Shown: piece by piece, positions 5,903 to 10,594 of the stretch
How the letters are laid out: each line of letters opens with the position of its first letter
Position numbering within the stretch: position 1 is the stretch's first letter
Source of the DNA: Candidatus Heimdallarchaeota archaeon
Lineage (GTDB): Archaea; Asgardarchaeota; Heimdallarchaeia; JABLTI01
Assembly (NCBI GenBank): GCA_030667035.1
Contig: DAOUWQ010000014.1
Location: 1-10,594, forward strand
Reading direction: 5' to 3'
DNA: 10,594 bases
Translations under genes and position numbers: made by a program
Notes under the pieces: generated by a model
Databases searched by the model: none
What the model saw: only the letters and a program-made list of their open reading frames with translations
What the model was told of the DNA's origin: nothing

Positions 5903-7504
5903 TTAAATCAAATATCGCCCACATTTTACGCAATAATATTTGTTATATTGTCTTATAAATTTCGCATCTTCACCACATATTGGGCATTTGTTTTTATGTT
6001 CAGTTTTTGTTCCACTTAAATGTTGACCAATCTGAGGCTCAGCTGATTTTGATTCATCCTCAGACATATCTTTCAATTCAGAAATCATTGCACTAGAAAG
6101 TTCAGTGCCAATAACACTATCATCAGTAGGAATATATTCATCGTCTTGAATTGGTACTAATGGTTCCTCTTCGATTATTTCTACCAAATCATCTTCTGGT
6201 AAATCAACAAGTTCTGATATTTCGGTTTGTGGTGGTGAATCTTCATCAAAGTCTAATAAACTCTCTAATACTTTTTGATCATCATCTAAATTAGACACAT
6301 CAAGTGGAACTTCTTGGATTTCTTCGATAATATTTTCTTCAATTAGTTCTTCAGGTTCATCAGTTTCAACTTGATCAATAACACCTGCATCACTAACCTC
6401 AGGTTCATCAATTGAAGCCAATACATCTAAATCGTCGCTTATTTCACCTATAGTGTCTTCAATTTCCTCTTTTTCTTCTTCTATTTTTATTCCATTTACT
6501 TTTACATTTGTTATTTCTTCTTCCAAATCTCTTAATCTTGATGTCAAACTATCTAGTTGAAAATTAATTGAATTTAGTACCCTTTCGAGTTCTGGTGTAA
6601 CCAGAGGCTCAACTTCTTCTTGCTCAACTTTGGTACCTTTGATTGAATTCTTAGGAACAGTAATAACTCGTTCTCCTTCATCTGTTTTTTCGCGCCCAAT
6701 TATCACATCATTCGTTTCATCCAAAACAGACATGACTTCTTCGATTAGTTTTTGTGTTTCTTCTTCGTCATCTCCACCAACCATTACTGATTTCTTGATT
6801 GGTTTGTCTTTTTCTGGTTCAAACGTTGGAACGATTATTATTGGTTCGGTTAATGGTTTTTGGGACATACTTGGCTTCTCTTCGATAACTTCATCATCTT
6901 TCTGCTTAACTGGAGGAATATCAATTGCATCCTCAATAGCTTTTAAGGGTGTTATTCCTTCTCTTTCAAGTAAGCATTTCGCCATTAAATCAAAAGCAAT
7001 ATCAATATTTTCTCCTGTTAAAGCTGAAGTTTCTATATATGCACATTGTAATCCAGAACTTTCTTTGAGGGCGGTAGCAAATTGTTCTCCAGTTTCTCTA
7101 GTGATAACCCTCTTCCCTTTCAAATCAATTTTATTAGCACAAACAATGAAGATTTCAATTGTTCCATTTGAATACCTTATTGCTTCATCTACCCAATTTG
7201 TTATGCTATTAAGCGAATTGGGATTTGTAACATCAAATACTAGAAAGCAAGCTGTTGCGCCACCATAAAAACTTGAACGTATATATTTGTACTTGTCTTG
7301 TCCAGCTAGATCCCATATTTGGAAGGAAGTCATAAGATTTCCAATTCTTGCTTTATAGGAGGAAAAATCTGCACCAACAGTAGAAATGTATTCTTCTGCA
7401 AAGTGTTCACCCATTGCTCTTTTCCTAATTGTTGTTTTACCTACAAAAGAATCGCCTGTAAGTACTATTTTCCAAAGGAAATCAGCTTGTTTTTTGTTCA
7501 TCAT
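5903..7504 (-). CDS. Ras/Rab-like small GTPase with acidic linker and C-terminal zinc ribbon, 533 aa
   Basis: Residues 10-182 form a complete Ras-superfamily G domain. G1 is GDSFVGKT (17-24). Switch I has Thr42 in the Rab-like S-T-V-G-A-D-F. G3 is W-D-L-A-G-Q (64-69) and keeps the Gln69 needed for hydrolysis. G4 is N-K-I-D (124-127) and G5 is E-T-S-A (158-161). A very acidic, probably disordered linker of about 320 residues follows, with a likely coiled coil near 304-348. The last 27 residues are a zinc ribbon with Cys507, Cys510, Cys525 and Cys528. There is no prenylation-type C-terminal cysteine box, so the ribbon may replace lipid anchoring as the targeting or binding element (inference). 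Ras-like GTPases are abundant in Asgard archaea; the long acidic linker with a terminal ribbon is unusual. Two tandem ATG codons (7504, 7501) can start it. Confidence 0.92.
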   Translation of the reverse strand: MMNKKQADFLWKIVLTGDSFVGKTTIRKRAMGEHFAEEYISTVGADFSSYKARIGNLMTSFQIWDLAGQDKYKYIRSSFYGGATACFLVFDVTNPNSLNSITNWVDEAIRYSNGTIEIFIVCANKIDLKGKRVITRETGEQFATALKESSGLQCAYIETSALTGENIDIAFDLMAKCLLEREGITPLKAIEDAIDIPPVKQKDDEVIEEKPSMSQKPLTEPIIIVPTFEPEKDKPIKKSVMVGGDDEEETQKLIEEVMSVLDETNDVIIGREKTDEGERVITVPKNSIKGTKVEQEEVEPLVTPELERVLNSINFQLDSLTSRLRDLEEEITNVKVNGIKIEEEKEEIEDTIGEISDDLDVLASIDEPEVSDAGVIDQVETDEPEELIEENIIEEIQEVPLDVSNLDDDQKVLESLLDFDEDSPPQTEISELVDLPEDDLVEIIEEEPLVPIQDDEYIPTDDSVIGTELSSAMISELKDMSEDESKSAEPQIGQHLSGTKTEHKNKCPICGEDAKFIRQYNKYYCVKCGRYLI

Positions 7505-7520
7505 TCGTCTTGTATCCCTT

Positions 7521-7537
7521 TATTTGATTCTCAAATA
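7521..7537. promoter_or_regulatory. Perfect inverted repeat, candidate operator of the GTPase gene
   Basis: The arms TATTTGA and TCAAATA are perfect reverse complements around the 3-base spacer TTC. The element sits between the candidate TATA box (7551-7566) and the GTPase ATG, about where transcription should begin. A dimeric regulator bound there would block transcription; an mRNA 5' hairpin is the alternative. Confidence 0.4.
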
Positions 7538-7550
7538 CCTTTACAACAGT

Positions 7551-7566
7551 ATTAAATTATTTATTT
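7551..7566 (-). promoter_or_regulatory. TATA-like box for the Ras-like GTPase gene
   Basis: On the - strand AAATAAATAATTTAAT is centred about 54 bases before the ATG. Usual spacing would start RNA near 7532 and give a leader of about 28 bases that includes a weak AAGGG at 7516-7520. Other A+T-rich stretches nearby make the exact box uncertain. Confidence 0.35.
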
Positions 7567-7781
7567 CCTATGTTCTTTACTTTTTCGCTATGACTATTAG
7601 ATTTTTATTGAAAAAAACTTATTTTTCAGTTTTTAAAGGATATTTTTTGTTCAGAAATGGTTTCTTATACATAGCTGGAAAATATCCAAATATTACCATA
7701 CCTTATTTTCAATAAATTCATTCTTATCTTATAGTGGATATTACAAAGCAAAATCCTACTCAGATGAATGGCGTTTACTCG

Positions 7782-7792
7782 TTATAAATTTA
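7782..7792 (+). promoter_or_regulatory. TATA-like box for the zinc-finger/PH-like gene
   Basis: TTATAAATTTA is the best archaeal TATA match in this gap on the + strand. Transcription would begin near 7812, giving a leader of about 65 bases before the TTG start. Confidence 0.5.
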
Positions 7793-7876
7793 AGGTAAGC
7801 ACTCATTTCCTTAGAGAATCTTTGTAATCATCTCTATAGGCGTAAAAAGAAAAAAATATCGAGTGTGAATTGAACG

Positions 7877-9367
7877 TTGGGTTATGATCCAAATAGACGA
7901 TGCATGAAATGCAGCAGAAGGAATGGTTTTCTATATTATTGTGAGGATTGTGGTGGCTCATTCTGTAATGATTGTATAGTTTCAGAAAAAACTGAATGCA
8001 CATTTTGTAATGAATGTGCCCATATTAGTGTAGGAACTAAATGTGAAAAATGTGGAAAAACCAATCATTTAACTGCTGCGAAGAGATATTTAAGAAAATG
8101 TCCTAGCTGTTCTTCTATAAGAATAAAAGATATCCCAAAGAAAATCGCTGGTCTTTCTTCTGAATATATCGAAGCTATTAACATTATTTACAGTGGTTTG
8201 GACATCATCCGTAATTTTGCTAGCAGTTTTTCTGATATTGTCAATAAAGCAAAATATCTCCGTCGTGAAAGGTTTGGCCTTTATCCTAATATTGAGAACA
8301 ATCTAATACGTATTCAAGGTCAATTTTACGAAATTACTCAACGTGCTTTGAGACTGATTGAAAAAGCATATCAGCAAATTTCAACTGATGCACGTTTGCT
8401 CCGGTTTAATCAACAAGTAACTATTGATCAACTACCCAAAATAGATCGTGTACTAAAAACGATCAAATACAACACACAAGGTTATGCTAATCTAATTAAT
8501 GATTTTCTAAAGGAAGCAAAAACGGAACTTGCTAATGTAAATGAACTTGTAAATGAATTAAGAGAGTATATTACTTATTTCGATGAAGTTTCAGATAAAT
8601 TCGAACCTGAAATGCTTGAGTTGAAAATTGCCGTTGTCCCAAATGTAAAAGTAACGTTACCTGATAATAGAAGAAAAAGAACAGGTACGATTTTCTTAAC
8701 GAATAAGCATCTCTATTTCCTTCCAAGTTTCAAATTTATTTTTCGCTTTCAAGGAAAAATACGAGCAATTCCTATTTCAATGATACGAGAAGTTGAAACT
8801 AAACAAAGAAAATTGTTTAGCTCATATTTGATGATCAATATTCCAGATAGAAAATTAATGAAAATTCACTGCTCGAGAACTGAATTAGACCATCTTAATT
8901 TTCTCTTTGGTGTTCTCTTTAATGAAAATGAAGGATATATTATTTCAGATCCATACTTTATCGAAGAACTAAGAACTACATTAGATTATAGTGTTCTTAG
9001 AGAAAAAGTTGAGAGTCGTATTAAAGATTTGAAGCAAATTCCTTTCACACAAATCGTATCACCACAACAACGACAACAAAATATTTGGCAAAGAGGTCCT
9101 ATTGTTAACGTTAATGCTGAAAGTAATGAAACTAAACAACTGAGAATTAAGCTTAGAGCTGCGAGGGATACCCTTAGTCAATTAGAGAAAGCTTTTGAAG
9201 ATCGCAATATTACTCCTGAAATATACTTCGCACGTTTAGAAAAGACACGTGAGAAAATAATTTCATTAGAAGAGAAATTGAAAGATATTATGCGAACAAA
9301 TACTGGTTATCAACAACAAGCACAACAACCTCAACGTTTTTCTGATTTTCTGAGAAATATAAGATAA
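7877..9367 (+). CDS. Multi-zinc-finger / helical-bundle / GRAM-PH-like protein, 496 aa
   Basis: The N-terminal 80 residues hold 13 cysteines: C9-x2-C12, C22-x2-C25, C30-x2-C33, C41-x2-C44-x2-C47, C56-x2-C59 and C75-x2-C78. This resembles B-box or treble-clef fingers and a zinc ribbon. Residues about 95-240 are long amphipathic helices, probably a coiled-coil bundle. Residues about 255-345 look like a GRAM or PH-like domain: a hydrophobic strand, then R-T-G-T-I-F-L-T-N-K-H-L-Y-F-L, an I-P-I-S-M-I-R-E-V-E block, and a closing helix. After a Gln-rich linker, residues about 426-475 form a helical pair of SHOCT-like type. The order recalls eukaryotic TRIM and BAR-PH scaffolds, but homology is not shown. 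The start must be TTG at 7877: an in-frame TGA lies at 7871, and the next ATG (7904) would lose Cys9. It is probably cytosolic or membrane-peripheral. The MglA-like GTPase gene follows after 143 bases. Confidence 0.85.
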   Translation: MGYDPNRRCMKCSRRNGFLYYCEDCGGSFCNDCIVSEKTECTFCNECAHISVGTKCEKCGKTNHLTAAKRYLRKCPSCSSIRIKDIPKKIAGLSSEYIEAINIIYSGLDIIRNFASSFSDIVNKAKYLRRERFGLYPNIENNLIRIQGQFYEITQRALRLIEKAYQQISTDARLLRFNQQVTIDQLPKIDRVLKTIKYNTQGYANLINDFLKEAKTELANVNELVNELREYITYFDEVSDKFEPEMLELKIAVVPNVKVTLPDNRRKRTGTIFLTNKHLYFLPSFKFIFRFQGKIRAIPISMIREVETKQRKLFSSYLMINIPDRKLMKIHCSRTELDHLNFLFGVLFNENEGYIISDPYFIEELRTTLDYSVLREKVESRIKDLKQIPFTQIVSPQQRQQNIWQRGPIVNVNAESNETKQLRIKLRAARDTLSQLEKAFEDRNITPEIYFARLEKTREKIISLEEKLKDIMRTNTGYQQQAQQPQRFSDFLRNIR

Positions 9368-9431
9368 TTTATTTAATTTAAGCAAAATAAACCAAAAAAC
9401 AATAAAGATAAAAGATTTACACCAACCTAAA

Positions 9432-9440
9432 CTTTTAATT
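9432..9440 (+). promoter_or_regulatory. Possible TATA-like box for the MglA-like gene
   Basis: CTTTTAATT in the 143-base gap before the MglA-like gene would give RNA starting near 9463 and a leader of about 48 bases. The surroundings are uniformly A+T-rich, so this is weak; co-transcription with the gene before it remains possible. Confidence 0.25.
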
Positions 9441-9496
9441 GAGACAAAAAGTACTTTAGCACAAAACTAATAACCAAATTAAGTAAATGCTTTCAA

Positions 9497-9502
9497 TGAG
9501 GT
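9497..9502 (+). promoter_or_regulatory. Ribosome binding site deciding a TTG start
   Basis: TGAGGT lies 8 bases before the TTG at 9511. Because an in-frame stop (TAA, 9505-9507) lies between, TTG at 9511 is the only start that this site can serve for the full G domain. Confidence 0.6.
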
Positions 9503-9510
9503 TCTAAACA

Positions 9511-10074
9511 TTGCGCAAGGATAGTCAGGGCAGAATTCACTTAAAAATAGTCTTCTATGGACCTTCCCTTTGTGGGAAAACAACGGGTTTACGATGGCTC
9601 TACGACCAAGTAGAAGGATTAACGAAAGGCGGTTTTACATCTATTGCTGACCCAACTGGTAGAACACTCTATTTTGATTTCACACCCTTTTCAGCTTCTG
9701 GAAGGGTAATTTTAGATGCATATACTGTTGCTGGACAAGCAAGGCATAAAAGTCAACGAAAAGTGATTTTAAGAGGAGTAGATGGAATAATTCTCATGCT
9801 TGATTCCACCCCAGAAATGCAGAAATTTAATGAAGAATCTGTGGATGAATTGCAAGAGTTTCTTGGTGATCGATTTGGTACTGAAGTACCTATTGTTATT
9901 TCTCTGAATAAACGAGATGTCCCTGGTGCTTTAACTCGTCCTGAAATGCTTTCAGGATTAGGGCTAGAGGGTTATCCTGTTTATGAAACCATTGCTACAA
10001 AAGGCATCGGAGTCAAAAGAGCATTTCAATCTATTGCAAGAGAAATTCTCTTAAAACAATTATATGGAAAATAG
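9511..10074 (+). CDS. MglA-like (Arf-related) small GTPase, 187 aa
   Basis: The whole protein is a G domain of the usual MglA size. G1 is G-P-S-L-C-G-K-T-T (17-25). A D-F-x-P block follows (56-59), typical of MglA proteins in the switch I/strand region. G3 is Y-T-V-A-G-Q (71-76), where most MglA proteins that I recall have T-V-P-G-Q. L-R-G-V-D-G-I-I-L-M-L-D-S (87-99) is a strong family marker. G4 is N-K-R-D (133-136) and the G5 region lies near 158-163. MglA controls polarity and motility in bacteria together with the roadblock protein MglB; archaeal relatives are of unknown role. No MglB-like gene is adjacent. The nearest candidate partners are the zinc-finger/PH-like protein just upstream and the longin-like protein across the divergent gap. 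There is no lipid-anchor motif at either end. TTG start, as explained at the ribosome binding site. Confidence 0.9.
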   Translation: MRKDSQGRIHLKIVFYGPSLCGKTTGLRWLYDQVEGLTKGGFTSIADPTGRTLYFDFTPFSASGRVILDAYTVAGQARHKSQRKVILRGVDGIILMLDSTPEMQKFNEESVDELQEFLGDRFGTEVPIVISLNKRDVPGALTRPEMLSGLGLEGYPVYETIATKGIGVKRAFQSIAREILLKQLYGK

Positions 10075-10077
10075 ATG

Positions 10078-10127
10078 ATTTTATTCTTTTTTCCTAATAT
10101 TTTCTCATTTTTCATTTAGTTTTTCTT
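10078..10127 (+). terminator. T-rich terminator region after the MglA-like gene
   Basis: Several T-runs (ATTTT, CTTTTTTCC, ATTTTC, ATTTTTC, GTTTTTC) follow the stop codon within 55 bases, with no stable hairpin. Repeated oligo-T runs are the usual archaeal termination signal. Confidence 0.5.
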
Positions 10128-10144
10128 AGATTGTTAAGCAGTAG

Positions 10145-10154
10145 CTAATAATAC
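10145..10154 (+). promoter_or_regulatory. Possible TATA-like box for the peroxiredoxin gene
   Basis: CTAATAATAC lies so that RNA would begin near 10175, giving a leader of about 13 bases that still contains the AGGTGA ribosome binding site. A second candidate, CTTTTAATTAAT at 10159-10170, would place the start of RNA at the TTG itself. Confidence 0.3.
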
Positions 10155-10176
10155 TTTCTTTTAATTAATAGTTAAT

Positions 10177-10182
10177 AGGTGA
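10177..10182 (+). promoter_or_regulatory. Ribosome binding site of the peroxiredoxin gene
   Basis: AGGTGA ends 5 bases before the TTG at 10188. This spacing favours TTG 10188 over the in-frame GTG at 10179, which lies within the site itself. Confidence 0.6.
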
Positions 10183-10187
10183 TTTTT

Positions 10188-10594
10188 TTGGTCGAACCAT
10201 TGAAAGTTAAAGTAGGTAATAAAGCTCCAATATTCTGTTTACTTGATAAAGATGAAAATAAAGTATGTCTTAAAGATTTCATTGGAAAATGGGTTGTACT
10301 ATATTTTTATCCAAAAGATAATACTAAGGGATGTACCATTGAAGCAATTGATTTTACAGCACAGTTAAGTGAATTTTCCAAATTAGGAGCTATAGTATTA
10401 GGCATTAGTCCTGATTCAACCACAAGCCACCAAAAATTCACTAACAAACACGAATTAAAAGTACAACTACTTAGTGATACTGAGCACACAGTTCTAGAAA
10501 AATATGGTATTTGGCAAGAAAAATCTATGTATGGTAGAACTTACTTGGGCGTTGTTCGGAGTACAATTTTAATCGATCCTAAAGGAATGATCGC
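10188..10594 (+). CDS. Peroxiredoxin, PrxQ/Bcp type (3' end cut by window)
   Basis: The 135 visible codons cover most of the about 150-residue thioredoxin-fold domain. V-G-N-K-A-P-I-F (9-16) opens the family pattern. The peroxidatic cysteine is Cys49 in F-Y-P-K-D-N-T-K-G-C-T-x-E-A. Thr46 is conserved. An Arg in the block G-V-V-R-S-T-I-L-I-D near residue 124 matches the conserved active-site Arg. The enzyme reduces hydrogen peroxide and organic peroxides using thiols in the cytosol. The resolving cysteine found five residues after the peroxidatic one in E. coli Bcp is replaced by Ile54, so this may be a one-cysteine or atypical form. Cys17 and Cys27 are the only other visible cysteines. Lys replaces the usual Pro in T-P-G-C-T. 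An in-frame TAG at 10176-10178 limits the start to GTG 10179 or TTG 10188; the latter has the better ribosome binding site. Confidence 0.92.
   Translation, partial: MVEPLKVKVGNKAPIFCLLDKDENKVCLKDFIGKWVVLYFYPKDNTKGCTIEAIDFTAQLSEFSKLGAIVLGISPDSTTSHQKFTNKHELKVQLLSDTEHTVLEKYGIWQEKSMYGRTYLGVVRSTILIDPKGMI

Larger units (their letters stand above)
7505..7876. other. 372-base divergent intergenic region
   Basis: This gap lies between the divergently transcribed Ras-like GTPase gene and the zinc-finger/PH-like gene. I see no convincing protein-coding frame, tRNA or repeat array. It holds promoter-like elements at both ends, a perfect 17-base inverted repeat at 7521-7537 just upstream of the GTPase start, and in the middle (about 7600-7720) A+T-rich sequence with short T-runs and no clear function. 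The length is greater than two simple archaeal promoters need. Confidence 0.6.

Noticed and set aside
6630..7268. 212-codon open frame on the + strand
   Set aside because: It lies opposite the G domain and acidic linker of the Ras-like GTPase. The Ser/Ile-rich translation is the mirror of Glu/Asp-rich coding on the other strand.
7609..7628. Inverted repeat TGAAAAA / TTTTTCA
   Set aside because: The stem is almost pure A:T and lies between divergent genes where neither transcript ends. It is probably chance in A+T-rich DNA.
7386..7715. Overlapping + strand frames reaching into the divergent intergenic region
   Set aside because: They begin antisense to the GTPase G domain, and the intergenic part is an A+T-driven Phe/Leu/Tyr-rich translation without support.
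9511..10074. Reading the GTPase as a bacterial-type MglA with an adjacent MglB
   Set aside because: The MglA-like assignment stands, but no MglB/roadblock gene is adjacent on this strand; the longin-like gene is over 3.7 kb away and divergently transcribed.
10307..10489. 60-codon - strand frame
   Set aside because: It is antisense to the peroxiredoxin coding sequence, including its active-site region.
1..10594. tRNA, rRNA, CRISPR array, insertion sequence or attachment site
   Set aside because: No cloverleaf with a TTCGANNC-type arm, no regularly spaced repeats, and no transposase or integrase motifs were seen on either strand.

Overview
This A+T-rich window looks archaeal, and most likely comes from an Asgard archaeon (Loki- or Heimdall-like lineage). 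The evidence is: a Ras/Rab-like small GTPase with a C-terminal zinc ribbon, a longin-like protein beside it, an MglA/Arf-like GTPase, a TFIIB-like cyclin-fold protein, TATA-like boxes close to start codons, and frequent TTG starts. The assignment is inferred from gene content, because no rRNA or universal marker other than truA is present.

Left edge (1-200): a 44-residue SMP-like mini-protein on the + strand, followed by a strong hairpin/T-tract terminator. From 374 to 7504 eight genes run on the - strand. In order of transcription they are: Ras-like GTPase with acidic linker and zinc ribbon (7504-5903); longin-like protein (5805-5332); cyclin/TFIIB-like protein (5244-4612); truA (4540-3692); condensation-fold acyltransferase (3606-2257); zinc-ribbon six-helix membrane protein (2241-1519); a small zinc-finger/two-helix membrane protein (1404-979); and a winged-helix-like protein (844-374). 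Only the acyltransferase/membrane-protein pair is tightly coupled, with the ribosome binding site overlapping the upstream stop codon. The other gaps are 70-135 bases and several hold promoter-like boxes, so they may be separate transcripts.

A 372-base divergent region (7505-7876) separates this block from three + strand genes: a zinc-finger / long-helical / GRAM-PH-like protein (7877-9367), an MglA-like GTPase (9511-10074), and a peroxiredoxin of the PrxQ/Bcp type cut by the right edge (10188-10594). All three start with TTG.

The most interesting part is 5332-10074. Two different small GTPases stand either side of a shared intergenic region, each next to a candidate partner of eukaryotic flavour: a longin-like protein for the Ras-like GTPase, and a zinc-finger/helical/PH-like scaffold for the MglA-like one. 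This suggests a GTPase-controlled membrane or cytoskeletal module. The functional link is inferred from neighbourhood and domains only. A second module worth attention is the acyltransferase plus zinc-ribbon membrane protein pair, which resembles a gene pair I recall from bacteria.
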